DNA of 64,000 nucleotides from Bacteroidota bacterium (GCA_023386965.1 JAEWIR010000034.1:1-64000); one strand, 5' to 3'; shown: positions 39,841-49,171, counted from the stretch's first letter. Made by a program: numbers and translations. Notes: generated from the letters alone by a model not told the origin.

Positions 39841-42528
39841 ATGGCACTGGAAGAATACCGGAAAAAACGCTCTAAAGAAAAAACACCCGAACCGTTTGGT
39901 GGCAAATCCACCGGAAAAGAACTTCAGTTTGTGGTTCAGAAACACGATGCCTCGCATCTGCATTACGACTTCCGGCTGGAGATGGACGGCGTGCTGAAAA
40001 GTTGGGCTGTTCCCAAAGGGCCATCTCTGGATCCCTCCGTAAAGCGGTTGGCCATGATGGTGGAAGACCATCCTTTTGATTACCGTAACTTTGAAGGTGC
40101 GATTCCCAAAGGCCAGTACGGCGGCGGCACTGTAATCGTATGGGACCAGGGCACGTATCTTCCTTCGGAACCGGAAAAAAGCCCTAAGAAACAGGAACAG
40201 CAGCTTCTGGAACAACTGAAAGCAGGAAAACTTAAATTTACCCTTAACGGTACAAAACTGAAAGGGGAATTTGCTCTGGTAAAAGCACATGGCCGTGGCG
40301 ATAACGGTTGGCTGCTGATGAAACTCAACGATAAATATGCCGACACTGAAGATATTACTCGAAAAGACCGTTCTGTGCTTTCTGATAAAACCATAGCGGA
40401 AATGGAAGAGGCACCGGTGGAGGTATACGGCCAAAAGAAATCCAAAAAAGCAAAGACTAAAACGAAGACTGCATCAAAAACTTCCAAAAAGAAATCAGCG
40501 GAAACTGAAAAGAGCAAAACTGCCGTAAACAAACCTGCGGAGTCTGTCGAGAAATTGATTGCAAAGACCCCAAAACAGCCGTTTTATACCGAGGTTGCTC
40601 CCATGTTGGCCACATTGGTGGATAAACCGTTCGACAGTGACGAATGGTTGTACGAGGTAAAATGGGATGGTTACCGCGCAGTGGCTTTTATGAAAGAGGG
40701 TGAAGTGACCCTGAAATCGCGCAATAACAAGAGTTTCAGCGAAAAATTTTATCCCGTTCAGGAAGAACTGACAAAACTTAAAATGGATGCTGTGCTGGAT
40801 GGTGAAGTAGTGGTCCTGGACAAAGACGGAAAAGCGGACTTCGGCAAACTCCAGAATTGGCGCAGTGACTCCGACGGCGATTTGGTTTACTATGTCTTCG
40901 ATCTGCTTTGGTATCAGGGTAGGGACCTGAAAGAACTTCCGCTAACAGACAGGCGTGCTGTTCTTTCACAGATTTTACCCAAGTCAGAAGGCATTATGCT
41001 CAGTCAGGAGTTTCATACCTCGGGTATTGAATTTCTGGAAGCTGCCCGCAATATGGACCTGGAAGGGATTATGGCCAAGCGTAAGGACAGTGTGTACCAA
41101 ACCAAAAACCGGACGAAAGACTGGCTAAAGATTAAAGCCAGCAAAAGACAGGAGGTGGTAATAGGTGGATTCACCGTGAATGATGATACCAAAAAAGCGT
41201 TCAGCAGTTTGTTGGTGGGTGTTTATGACGGCAGGAAACTCGTATACAGTGGTAAGGTGGGCACCGGCTTCAACGCCAAGACCCACAAGGAAATGATGGA
41301 TCTCTTTAAACCGCTCATCACGGACAAACATCCTTTCACTCAGGAGCCTGATGTAAACAAACCTTCCCGGTTTCGACACAATCCGCCCAATGCTACTGTT
41401 ACCTGGGTAAAACCTAAACTGATCTGCGAAGTGAATTACACCGAGCTTACATCAGACGGCATAATGCGCCATCCCTCTTTCAAAGGGATGCGGTCCGATA
41501 AGAAGGCCGCACAGGTGGTTCTGGAACAGGAAAAACCGGTGCAGGAAGTGGTGCCTAAAGCAGAGACGGTGGTCACTGCACGGAAAGATCCGGGGCGGAG
41601 GACCTTGCTGAATCCAAAAGAAAAAACCCAGGTAAAAAAGGTGAGCGGCCATGAACTGAAATTTACCAACTTGGATAAGGTGTTCTGGCCCGATGAGAAG
41701 CTTACAAAACGCGATCTGATTAATTACTATTACCGCGCCGCTCCTTTTATTCTGCCGTATCTGAAAGACAGGCCTCAAAGTATGAACCGCTTTCCGGATG
41801 GAATAGAGGGTGAAGGCTTCTATTATAAAGACGTTTCCGGCAGTGCGCCTTCGTGGGTAAAGACTTTCGGTTATACCAGCGACTCCGACAAACGTGCCCG
41901 AAAATATCTGGTAGGTACAGATGAAGCATCATTGCTGTATATGGCAAATTTGGGCTGTATTGAGATGAACCCCTGGAATTCTACGATAAAGAAGCCGGAT
42001 AATCCCACTTACTGTATTCTGGATCTGGACCCCGATAAGAATTCATTTAATGACGTCATCAAAACCGCACAGGTAACCCGGCAATTGCTGGACGAGTTGG
42101 ATATTCCTTCATACTGCAAGACCAGCGGTTCTACAGGTCTCCACATTTACATTCCGCTCAATAACAAATACTCGTACGAAGAATCAAAGGAATTTGCGCG
42201 CCTTCTGGTCACAATTGTGCAGGGTGAGCTTCCTGATATTACAAGTATTGAAAGGATCATTAAAAAACGTCAGGGCAAGATTTATCTTGATTTTCTGCAG
42301 AACCGTCCGCATGCCACCATTGCCGCACCTTACTCCCTGCGGCCCAAACCCGGGGCGACTGTGTCAATGCCGCTGCATTGGGACGAAGTGAAGAAAGGTT
42401 TGAAGATGAAGGACTTTACCATCTTTAATGCACTGGAGCGAATGGAAAGTGAGGGCGATCTCTTCAAACCCGTTCTGGGCAAAGGAATTAACCTCAAAAA
42501 GGTGATTAAGAAAATGGAAGGGCTTTAG
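39841..42528 (+). CDS. ligD: DNA ligase D (phosphoesterase-ligase-polymerase)
   Basis: An 895-residue non-homologous end-joining enzyme. Order of domains: 3'-phosphoesterase (about 25-190, with His35, His41 and Asp43 in KHDASHLHYDFRLE), a Lys-rich linker (about 200-245), ATP-dependent ligase (about 250-560, adenylated Lys274 in EVKWDGYRA) and primase-polymerase (about 600-890, metal Asp728 and Asp730 in CILDLDPD). LigD normally works with Ku, which is not in the window. The ATG at 39841 is preferred over the frame from 39802, which would lie in the terminator hairpin. The stop codon is inside the terminator. Confidence 0.95.
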   Translation: MALEEYRKKRSKEKTPEPFGGKSTGKELQFVVQKHDASHLHYDFRLEMDGVLKSWAVPKGPSLDPSVKRLAMMVEDHPFDYRNFEGAIPKGQYGGGTVIVWDQGTYLPSEPEKSPKKQEQQLLEQLKAGKLKFTLNGTKLKGEFALVKAHGRGDNGWLLMKLNDKYADTEDITRKDRSVLSDKTIAEMEEAPVEVYGQKKSKKAKTKTKTASKTSKKKSAETEKSKTAVNKPAESVEKLIAKTPKQPFYTEVAPMLATLVDKPFDSDEWLYEVKWDGYRAVAFMKEGEVTLKSRNNKSFSEKFYPVQEELTKLKMDAVLDGEVVVLDKDGKADFGKLQNWRSDSDGDLVYYVFDLLWYQGRDLKELPLTDRRAVLSQILPKSEGIMLSQEFHTSGIEFLEAARNMDLEGIMAKRKDSVYQTKNRTKDWLKIKASKRQEVVIGGFTVNDDTKKAFSSLLVGVYDGRKLVYSGKVGTGFNAKTHKEMMDLFKPLITDKHPFTQEPDVNKPSRFRHNPPNATVTWVKPKLICEVNYTELTSDGIMRHPSFKGMRSDKKAAQVVLEQEKPVQEVVPKAETVVTARKDPGRRTLLNPKEKTQVKKVSGHELKFTNLDKVFWPDEKLTKRDLINYYYRAAPFILPYLKDRPQSMNRFPDGIEGEGFYYKDVSGSAPSWVKTFGYTSDSDKRARKYLVGTDEASLLYMANLGCIEMNPWNSTIKKPDNPTYCILDLDPDKNSFNDVIKTAQVTRQLLDELDIPSYCKTSGSTGLHIYIPLNNKYSYEESKEFARLLVTIVQGELPDITSIERIIKKRQGKIYLDFLQNRPHATIAAPYSLRPKPGATVSMPLHWDEVKKGLKMKDFTIFNALERMESEGDLFKPVLGKGINLKKVIKKMEGL

Positions 42529-42541
42529 CCCTTCTTTTTTC
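42517..42541 (+). terminator. terminator overlapping the ligD stop codon
   Basis: GAAGGGCT and AGCCCTTC pair around TT, followed by TTTTTTCG; the TAG stop (42526-42528) lies within the hairpin. Confidence 0.75.
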
Positions 42542-42640
42542 GTTTACTTCTGAGCATTCTCCTGCAGGATTTTGTGTTCTCAACATCAAATCTCTGTCCG
42601 AAAAATTCAACTGCACTGCCGCTTCACTTTCTGAAAATAG

Positions 42641-42648
42641 TATCTTTG
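42641..42648 (+). promoter_or_regulatory. -7 promoter box for udk
   Basis: TATCTTTG, 17 bases before the ATG at 42666. Confidence 0.6.
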
Positions 42649-42665
42649 TAAAAATTTATTATTCT

Positions 42666-43283
42666 ATGCTGGTTATCGGAATCGCAGGCGGAACAGGATC
42701 GGGTAAGACTACCGTGGTCAACAAGATTATGCAACAGTTAAATACTGAAGGCGTGAACGTGCTTTCGCAGGATAACTATTACCATGATAACCAGTCGCTT
42801 ACCTTGGCCGAAAGGGAAGTCCTGAATTACGACCATCCCAAATCCATTGATTTTGACCTGCTCCTGCGTCATGTTCAGATGCTGAAAAACAATCAGCAGA
42901 TCGAGCAGCCCATTTATTCTTTCGTTACCCACTCCCGAACCGGGGACCATGTAGTTGTGGAACCAAAGAATGTCCTTATTGTGGAAGGAATTCTGGTACT
43001 TACCCATCCTGAACTGCTGAAGGAATATGATTTGAAGGTTTTCGTACATGCCGACTCCGATGAAAGGCTGATCCGCCGTATCCGCCGGGATACGCAGGAA
43101 AGGGGCCGCGATCTGCAGGAAGTGCTGCACCGCTACCAGAATACGTTGAAACCTATGCACCACGAGTTCATTGAACCGTCAAAGAATGAAGCCGATCTTA
43201 TTGTGCCCAATATGAAGCACAATACAGTGGCAATTGACTTCCTTTCAACAGTCATTAATAATTCACTTAAAAAAGTACACTGA
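42666..43283 (+). CDS. udk: uridine kinase
   Basis: A 205-residue kinase making UMP or CMP from uridine or cytidine with ATP or GTP. Walker A is GGTGSGKTT at residues 8-16; the nucleoside-binding DNYYHD and YDHPKSIDFDLL stretches and the lid RRIRRDTQERGRD are family hallmarks. First gene of a likely operon: the FtsB-like gene begins one base after its stop. Pyrimidine salvage in the cytosol. Confidence 0.93.
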   Translation: MLVIGIAGGTGSGKTTVVNKIMQQLNTEGVNVLSQDNYYHDNQSLTLAEREVLNYDHPKSIDFDLLLRHVQMLKNNQQIEQPIYSFVTHSRTGDHVVVEPKNVLIVEGILVLTHPELLKEYDLKVFVHADSDERLIRRIRRDTQERGRDLQEVLHRYQNTLKPMHHEFIEPSKNEADLIVPNMKHNTVAIDFLSTVINNSLKKVH

Positions 43284-43284
43284 C

Positions 43285-43647
43285 ATGGCGAAGAATGATC
43301 CGCTCATAAAACCCATCAGGCCCAAATCGCCGCTGGAAAAATTCGTCCGGAAATATATTGTTAATAAATATTTCGTTACGGTGTTCAGTTTTCTGGTGTG
43401 GATGGTTTTTTTCGACAGTACATCATTTCTGGTTATTAATGAACTGAACAGTGAAATTAATAAATATGAGGAGCAACTGGCTTATTATAAGTCCGAATAC
43501 CGCAAAAATGATGATTTCTACCGCAGGCTCATGAATAATAAGGATGAAAAGGAAAAGTATGCCCGTGAAAATTATTTCATGAAGAAACCGAATGAGGAGA
43601 TCTTTATCCTTGTGGTAGACAGTTCCAATGTAAAGAAGCAGCCCTAA
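43285..43647 (+). CDS. FtsB/DivIC-like septum formation protein
   Basis: A 120-residue single-pass membrane protein. Residues 29-50 are the membrane segment, preceded by a basic cytoplasmic tail; residues 51-82 form a short coiled coil, followed by KYARENYFMKKPNEEIFIL, the DivIC/FtsB signature. It would join FtsQ/L-type proteins in the division complex. It starts one base after the udk stop, so translation is probably coupled. The frame is open upstream within udk, but ATG at 43285 gives the family-typical protein. Confidence 0.87.
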   Translation: MAKNDPLIKPIRPKSPLEKFVRKYIVNKYFVTVFSFLVWMVFFDSTSFLVINELNSEINKYEEQLAYYKSEYRKNDDFYRRLMNNKDEKEKYARENYFMKKPNEEIFILVVDSSNVKKQP

Positions 43648-43672
43648 TTCTAAAATTCAAATAACCATCAGA

Positions 43673-44836
43673 ATGTTTGCAAAGACCACACTCAGCGACT
43701 GGGAAAACTTAGTTCAGAAACAGCTTAAAACAGAAGATATCTATTCCGTTCTGCAGAAAGAAAACCTGGAGGGAATCACCGTTAAGCCTTACCACGCTGC
43801 CGTGCAGAAACCATTGTCGCTGTTGCCCAAAGTGGAGGAGTCCACCCAGTTGGTGTCCCGGTACAACGAAAGCCTGGAACAGGATGTTATTGCCTTTCTG
43901 CTGGATATGAATGTTGAAAACCTGGAAGAGAAAAGTATTTACATCAACAATAAGGAACTCGCCGAGCACATCTCGCCGGAGGAAACCAACAGCTATTACT
44001 CACTTATAGATGTTTTTTCTGAAACTAACGGCGAAATGGACAAACAGTTAGGAACCGAACTCCTGGCAAAGGCCTTTAACAGAAATATCTGTGTTGATGT
44101 TTCCCTGCATCAGAATGCCGGGGCTGCAATATACCAGCAATTGGGCATCGCGTTGGCAAAGGCAAAGGATTTGGCTGAAACTTTCGGTCCGGAAGTCCTG
44201 GACAAACTTGTGTTCCGCTTTGCTGTAAGTGCCAATTATTTCTTTGAAATTGCGAAGATTCGTGCTTTCAAGTTGCTTTTTGCCCAGTTGGCAAAAGAAT
44301 TTGACCTCCAAAGCATTCCCTATATTTTTGTGGAAACCTCCCTGCGGAACAAATCCAAAAATGACCCCGAAAACAACCTGATCCGTTCCACGGTAGAACT
44401 TTCAGCAGCCATGATTGGTGGTGCCGATGCGGTATTTTCCAACGACTATATGCTGGACAGCGGAAATTCTCTGTCTACAGAAGTGTCCTTTAAGCAGCAG
44501 ATTGTTTTGGCTTACGAAAGCATCATTAATGTTTTTGATGACGGTGCCAACGGAAGCTATTATGTGGAAGACCTTACCCGGCAGTTGGCGGAAAAAGCCT
44601 GGGCATTTTTCCTTGAAATGGAGCAGGCCGGTGGTTATGCCGATATGATGAAGAAAAGTGAACTGCAGAAAATAATTTATGCTCGGGCGCTTGAAGAGCA
44701 AAGGTGGGTAGAAGACGGACGTTTGAAACTGATCGGTGTAAATATGTACCCAAAACTGGAAAAGACAAGGGAAGCCGGCGAACTTTACAGCGCAGATGAA
44801 ATCCGTGCGGTACGGCTTGCGCAGATGTTTGAATAA
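43673..44836 (+). CDS. methylmalonyl-CoA mutase small (beta) subunit-like protein
   Basis: A 387-residue protein of the MutA type, the non-catalytic subunit that pairs with the B12-binding MutB in interconverting succinyl-CoA and methylmalonyl-CoA. Characteristic stretches are QNAGAAIYQQLGIALAKAKD, FRFAVSANYFFEIAKIRAF and VELSAAMIGGADAVFSND. It lacks the C-terminal cobalamin domain (no DxHxxG). The gene follows the FtsB-like gene by 25 bases. The usual next gene, the large subunit, is absent: a SAM methyltransferase follows instead. Confidence 0.87.
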   Translation: MFAKTTLSDWENLVQKQLKTEDIYSVLQKENLEGITVKPYHAAVQKPLSLLPKVEESTQLVSRYNESLEQDVIAFLLDMNVENLEEKSIYINNKELAEHISPEETNSYYSLIDVFSETNGEMDKQLGTELLAKAFNRNICVDVSLHQNAGAAIYQQLGIALAKAKDLAETFGPEVLDKLVFRFAVSANYFFEIAKIRAFKLLFAQLAKEFDLQSIPYIFVETSLRNKSKNDPENNLIRSTVELSAAMIGGADAVFSNDYMLDSGNSLSTEVSFKQQIVLAYESIINVFDDGANGSYYVEDLTRQLAEKAWAFFLEMEQAGGYADMMKKSELQKIIYARALEEQRWVEDGRLKLIGVNMYPKLEKTREAGELYSADEIRAVRLAQMFE

Positions 44837-44909
44837 TTTTTAGCCTTGACATTTTTTCAGACAGTATTCTGTTAAAGACGGTCACCTTTTTCTGTTATCT
44901 TCATCAATC

Positions 44910-46046
44910 ATGATTAGAAAAGAGATTCAGGATTACATCCGTGCGAACATTGGCACCGATTTCCCTACTTTACTGTTGCGCAAGAGCCCGTTCCCTGATT
45001 TCTCCATGCAGGAAATAGCTCAGCAGGTAAAAGGTCTGAAAGTGGCTTCAAAAAAATTTCCCTTCCTTTTGAAAGAAGGAATACAGTTTCCGCCGGGGCT
45101 CAACCTGGAGCAGGCTTCATCTCAGTTTACAGGTCAATTTAAAGCGCGCGATCTTCAGGGTGAAAAATATCTCGACCTTACCTGTGGTTTTGGTATCGAT
45201 GCCTGGTTTATGTCGGAAAAGTTCAGGGAAATAACACTTGTAGAACAGAATCCGGAACTTATTGAAACCGTAAAGTATAATTGGCAGCTTTTGGGTCGGG
45301 AGGCCAATTTCGTCAATGACTCGCTGGAAGAATTTCTGAAGTATAATAGTGAGCGATTCGATCTGGTTTATCTGGATCCGGCGCGGCGGGACCAGCATAA
45401 GAACAAAAAATTCCTGCTGGAGGACCTTTCACCAAACCTGCTGGAGATTCAGGATGATCTTTTCAGGATTTCAGATCATATCATAATTAAACTTTCACCG
45501 CTCATTGATATATCCTATTTGTTGGATGCTGTCCGGAACATCAGCAAAATACAGATTATAGCAGTACGTAACGAAGTCAGGGAACTGGTGCTTCATCTTC
45601 ATCCGGATACCGCAGCAGTTCCGGTTATTGAAGCTATCAACCTGGAAACCACCGAACCTGCATTTGAATTTATGGTTGGTGAAGAAGCTGAATGCACACC
45701 GGAGTATGCCGAACCCGAACAGTTTCTGTATATGCCCGGCACAGCCGTGCTGAAGAGCGGGGCTTTCAACCTCGTAGCTTCAACATTTGGCCTCCGGAAA
45801 CTTCATCCAAATACACATCTGTACACCTCGGCTGTCCATATAGATAATTTCCCCGGCAGGGTGCTGCGGGTGGAACCTGTGGAAAGTAAATCAATAAAAA
45901 AGGGTGAAAAATTTAATATCGTTTCCAGGAATTATCCTTTGACTCCGGATGAAATCAAAAAAAAATACAGGATTTCCGATGGTGGCAGCCAGTATCTGAT
46001 ATTTACGCAGTCCGTTAAAGGCAAAATAATATTGAAATCGGTTTAA
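44910..46046 (+). CDS. class I SAM-dependent methyltransferase with THUMP-like C-terminus
   Basis: A 378-residue predicted nucleic-acid methyltransferase. Residues about 60-230 are the Rossmann domain: motif I LDLTCGFG at 88-95 binds SAM, and LDPAR at 155-159 is the catalytic-loop region. Residues about 285-378 match the THUMP-like domain found in this Bacteroidota family, suggesting an RNA substrate. The substrate itself is unknown. It starts 73 bases after the mutase gene; no terminator is obvious between them. Confidence 0.8.
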   Translation: MIRKEIQDYIRANIGTDFPTLLLRKSPFPDFSMQEIAQQVKGLKVASKKFPFLLKEGIQFPPGLNLEQASSQFTGQFKARDLQGEKYLDLTCGFGIDAWFMSEKFREITLVEQNPELIETVKYNWQLLGREANFVNDSLEEFLKYNSERFDLVYLDPARRDQHKNKKFLLEDLSPNLLEIQDDLFRISDHIIIKLSPLIDISYLLDAVRNISKIQIIAVRNEVRELVLHLHPDTAAVPVIEAINLETTEPAFEFMVGEEAECTPEYAEPEQFLYMPGTAVLKSGAFNLVASTFGLRKLHPNTHLYTSAVHIDNFPGRVLRVEPVESKSIKKGEKFNIVSRNYPLTPDEIKKKYRISDGGSQYLIFTQSVKGKIILKSV

Positions 46047-46074
46047 AAGTTTGGTTAAAGGAGTCAAAATTTCT

Positions 46075-46082
46075 TATTTTTG
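46075..46082 (+). promoter_or_regulatory. -7 promoter box for the small lipoprotein
   Basis: TATTTTTG, 29 bases before the ATG at 46112. Confidence 0.55.
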
Positions 46083-46111
46083 GTGCCAATAATCCAGGAA
46101 GAATTATAATT

Positions 46112-46360
46112 ATGAAAAAATTGGTATTGGTATTGTTTGTTGCAGGCTTGGCTATGAGCTGTAAAGATGTACAGGCAGGTGGAAATCAGGGCGTTTTGAG
46201 AATGGAAAAGGGCGCCGACCGTTATGATTCTCACGAAAACAGAGCACCGCTGCCCGAGGCAGCAGTTGCAGCGCCTACTGCCACGGATACCCTGGCTACC
46301 GCTCCGGAATCCGGAATCATCAGCGACTCTGCAAATGCGCAGTCAAGCCAGACCCGTTAA
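46112..46360 (+). CDS. small lipoprotein, Ala/Pro/Thr-rich
   Basis: An 82-residue lipoprotein with no recognised domain. The signal peptide ends at lipobox LAMSC (Cys17). The mature part is low-complexity: a short charged stretch (LRMEKGADRYDSHENRAPLP), then an Ala/Thr/Ser-rich tail (VAAPTATDTLATAPES). It probably is an unstructured outer-membrane-anchored peptide. It has its own promoter box and a hairpin after it. Function unknown. Confidence 0.7.
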   Translation: MKKLVLVLFVAGLAMSCKDVQAGGNQGVLRMEKGADRYDSHENRAPLPEAAVAAPTATDTLATAPESGIISDSANAQSSQTR

Positions 46361-46390
46361 TCCGCAGACTGCACTTAACAGAAAAAGACC

Positions 46391-46418
46391 AATGCCTTGC
46401 CTACGCGGGGCATTTTTT
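46391..46418 (+). terminator. terminator after the small lipoprotein
   Basis: AATGCC and GGCATT pair around a 12-base loop, followed by eight T. Confidence 0.6.
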
Positions 46419-46432
46419 TTATTTTTACGAAT

Positions 46433-46473
46433 CAGATGTCAGATGTCAGATGTCAGATGTCAGATGTCAGATG
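46433..46473. repeat. heptanucleotide tandem repeat (CAGATGT)
   Basis: Five perfect CAGATGT copies and a sixth partial copy (CAGATG). It lies between a terminator and the M20 dipeptidase start, 83 bases upstream of the ATG. The following 80 bases are also low-complexity, with repeated CTCAACA/CAACAAC. Confidence 0.9.
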
Positions 46474-46555
46474 AAAGCTGCAAGAGGCGAGAAGCAAGAC
46501 GCCAACTGCAAGAAGCACACCTCAACACCTCAACAACCCAACAACTCAAAGAAAT

Positions 46556-47938
46556 ATGCAAGAAACACTTAACTACATTAACGAAAATAAAGAACGCTAC
46601 CTGGAGGAGCTTTTTGAACTGCTTAAAATTGCCTCGATCTCCGCAGACCCTGCATATAAGGAGGAGGTACTGAAATGTGCTGAAGTTTGCGCAGGACATT
46701 TAAGGGATGCTGGTGCCGACCATGTAGAGGTTTGCCAGACCGCAGGCTACCCTGTAGTCTATGGTGAAAAGATGGTGGGCGAGGGCTTGCCAACGGTCTT
46801 GGTATACGGACATTATGATGTACAGCCACCGGATCCGCTTGAACTTTGGACCAAGCCGCCTTTTGAACCTTATGTAGAGAAAACAGACTTACATCCTGAG
46901 GGCGCGGTTTTCGCCCGCGGAGCTGCAGATGACAAAGGCCAGTTTTTCATGCACATCAAGGCTTTTGAAGCCATGATGAAAACCAATACCTTACCCTGCA
47001 ACGTGAAATTCATTATTGAAGGCGAGGAAGAAGTGGGTTCCAAAAGCCTGGGCGATTTTGTTAATGAATACAAAGAGAAGCTTTCCTGCGACTGTATCCT
47101 GATTTCAGATACGAGCCTTTATTCCACCGAGCAGCCCACGGTAACAACCGGTTTGCGCGGCCTGAGTTATGTAGAAGTAGAGGTGGAAGGACCAAACAGA
47201 GACCTTCATTCCGGACTATACGGTGGTGCGGTTCCCAACCCAATCCATGTCCTCAGCAGGATGATTGCCAATTTGATTGATGAAAACGGTCACATCACCA
47301 TCGACGGTTTTTATGATAATGTAGAGGAGGTGTCCACAGACGACCGTGCGCTGATGAACAAACTGAAGGATGATCAGGAGGCTTTTAAATCTTCAATAGG
47401 ACTAAACGGAGTGGAAGGTGAGGAAGGTTTCACTACGCTGGAACGTACTTCTATCCGTCCGACTTTGGACTGCAACGGAATCTGGGGGGGCTATACCGGC
47501 GAAGGTGCCAAAACCGTAATTCCGTCCAAAGCTTTTGCCAAGATCTCCATGCGTTTGGTACCATATCAGACTCCGGAGGAGATCACCGAAAAGTTTACAA
47601 AGTATTTTGAAAAGATAGCTCCGGCAAATGTAAAAGTGAAGGTGAATCCACATCATGGCGGTATGCCTTACGTTTTACCAAGCGATACAAAGGAATTTAA
47701 TGCCGCAAAACAGGCTATGGAAACCGCTTTTGGTAAGGAAGTTCTGCCGTTCCGCAGCGGTGGCAGCATTCCAATCACTGCCATGTTTGAAGAGGTTTTG
47801 GGTGCGAAGTCAGTACTTATGGGCTTTGGCCTGGCTTCCGATGCCATCCACTCACCAAATGAGCATTACGGACTTTACAATTTCTACAAAGGCATTGAAA
47901 GTATCCCGCTGTTTTTTCAGAATTATGCTGCAAGATAG
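46556..47938 (+). CDS. M20-family dipeptidase
   Basis: A 460-residue dinuclear zinc peptidase of the carnosinase/CNDP-like M20 group. Metal and catalytic residues: His86 and Asp88 in YGHYDVQPPD, Asp125 in RGAADDKGQ, and the acidic pair in EGEEEVGS at 155-162. The dimerisation lid lies at about 205-370. No signal peptide, so it acts in the cytoplasm on imported dipeptides. Its promoter is unclear: upstream lies a heptanucleotide repeat, and no TAnnTTTG box is seen. Confidence 0.9.
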   Translation: MQETLNYINENKERYLEELFELLKIASISADPAYKEEVLKCAEVCAGHLRDAGADHVEVCQTAGYPVVYGEKMVGEGLPTVLVYGHYDVQPPDPLELWTKPPFEPYVEKTDLHPEGAVFARGAADDKGQFFMHIKAFEAMMKTNTLPCNVKFIIEGEEEVGSKSLGDFVNEYKEKLSCDCILISDTSLYSTEQPTVTTGLRGLSYVEVEVEGPNRDLHSGLYGGAVPNPIHVLSRMIANLIDENGHITIDGFYDNVEEVSTDDRALMNKLKDDQEAFKSSIGLNGVEGEEGFTTLERTSIRPTLDCNGIWGGYTGEGAKTVIPSKAFAKISMRLVPYQTPEEITEKFTKYFEKIAPANVKVKVNPHHGGMPYVLPSDTKEFNAAKQAMETAFGKEVLPFRSGGSIPITAMFEEVLGAKSVLMGFGLASDAIHSPNEHYGLYNFYKGIESIPLFFQNYAAR

Positions 47939-47957
47939 GGACAATCATATAAATGTG

Positions 47958-47984
47958 AAGCCTCGCAAATAGCGGGGCTTTGTA
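47958..47984 (+). terminator. terminator after the dipeptidase
   Basis: AAGCCTCGC pairs with GCGGGGCTT (one wobble) around AAATA; the T-run is short. Confidence 0.55.
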
Positions 47985-48065
47985 ATTTATTACTTTGTTG
48001 ATAATAATATTTTTGGTGATTCCATAATTTTTTGTATGTTTATCATTACTAAAAAATAAAATATT

Positions 48066-48977
48066 ATGAAAAAAATCTTACTTTCTGCATGCTTAGCGGT
48101 GTTTTCATTCGCAAATGCGCAAACAACTGTGTACAGTTATGGTTTCGATACTGATTTTGGCACAGACTGGACCAAGACCAACCAAAGTACAGCACCACCC
48201 GCTACACCAACTTTATGGAGCAAGGCAACTTATACAGCACAAACCTCTTCTATTTTTGGCAGTGGGATTGGTGGCGTGCCTTCCGGACAGGCCGGAGGAC
48301 AAAATTCCTTTGCACTGGTAAATTACACCAGTACAAACACCGGTACCATCAGTAACTGGCTCATCACTCCCAGCGTAAATGTGCAGGATGGAGATGTTGT
48401 AACGTTTTATACACGCAAAGGTACAGACGGGACTATGGATTATCCGGACAGGTTGGAGCTGAGGTACAGTTCCGCAGCTACTACAGTGGTGCCAAGTACG
48501 GGTCCAGCCGATGTGGGTAGCTTCACTAACCTGGGAGTTTCTGTAAATCCAAATCAGGCGGTAGGTTTTGTGTACCCTCAAATCTGGACTCAATATACTT
48601 TTAATATTACAGGAGTTGGCTCAACACCGGTGCCTGTGAAATTTGCCTTTAGGTATTTTGTAACCAACGCTGGACCAAGTGGTACTAATTCAGATATTAT
48701 TGGAATTGACAGCTTCCAGGTAACCAGATCTACGATGGCTACAGGTGAAGTTTCCAGAAATAAATTATCCCTTTATCCTAACCCTGCAACTGATTTTATT
48801 AACTTGAAGGGTACCGACAAACTGAAATCGATCGCAGTTTATGATATGAGCGGTAGAAAGGTGCCTGCAACATTAAACGGAAACGCAGTTGACGTAAGAG
48901 GTTTAGCCAACGGTACATATCTAATAGATATAGAAACGGATAACGGAAAAGTATCTCAGAAATTTATTAAGAAATAA
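48066..48977 (+). CDS. T9SS cargo protein, choice-of-anchor J type
   Basis: A 303-residue secreted protein. Signal peptide 1-18 ending FANAQ. Residues about 22-225 form a lectin-like jelly roll of the choice-of-anchor type (SYGFDTDFGTDWT, then SNWLITPSVNVQDGDVVTFY). Residues about 232-303 are the type A sorting domain: LYPNPATDFINL, IAVYDMSGRKV, LANGTYLIDI and the basic end KFIKK. The domain directs export by the type IX machinery and attachment to the surface. First of three such genes in a row. Ligand unknown. Confidence 0.88.
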   Translation: MKKILLSACLAVFSFANAQTTVYSYGFDTDFGTDWTKTNQSTAPPATPTLWSKATYTAQTSSIFGSGIGGVPSGQAGGQNSFALVNYTSTNTGTISNWLITPSVNVQDGDVVTFYTRKGTDGTMDYPDRLELRYSSAATTVVPSTGPADVGSFTNLGVSVNPNQAVGFVYPQIWTQYTFNITGVGSTPVPVKFAFRYFVTNAGPSGTNSDIIGIDSFQVTRSTMATGEVSRNKLSLYPNPATDFINLKGTDKLKSIAVYDMSGRKVPATLNGNAVDVRGLANGTYLIDIETDNGKVSQKFIKK

Positions 48978-48986
48978 TAGAAAAAG

Positions 48987-49012
48987 AAACCGGCCATGGC
49001 CGGTTTTTTTAA
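48987..49012 (+). terminator. terminator after T9SS cargo 1
   Basis: AAACCGGCCATGGCCGGTTT is a perfect 20-base palindrome, followed by further T. Confidence 0.75.
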
Positions 49013-49171
49013 TTTAAATGTTTAGATTACATATAAGCTTCAAACTGTAAAGGTACAAGATTAGGGGTCGTTTAGGTTCTTAGCCACGCATGTGAAGATA
49101 TATTTAAAAAAAATTGGCACACGTCTAATATTGTATTAAATTAGCCGGAAATTAAAGAAATTAAAAAAAAT

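Noticed and set aside
46433..46473. CRISPR array at the CAGATGT repeats
   Set aside because: The unit is 7 bases with no spacers and no cas genes in the window.
48987..49006. Palindromic operator (AAACCGGCCATGGCCGGTTT)
   Set aside because: It directly follows a stop codon and is followed by a T-run, so a terminator is the simpler explanation.
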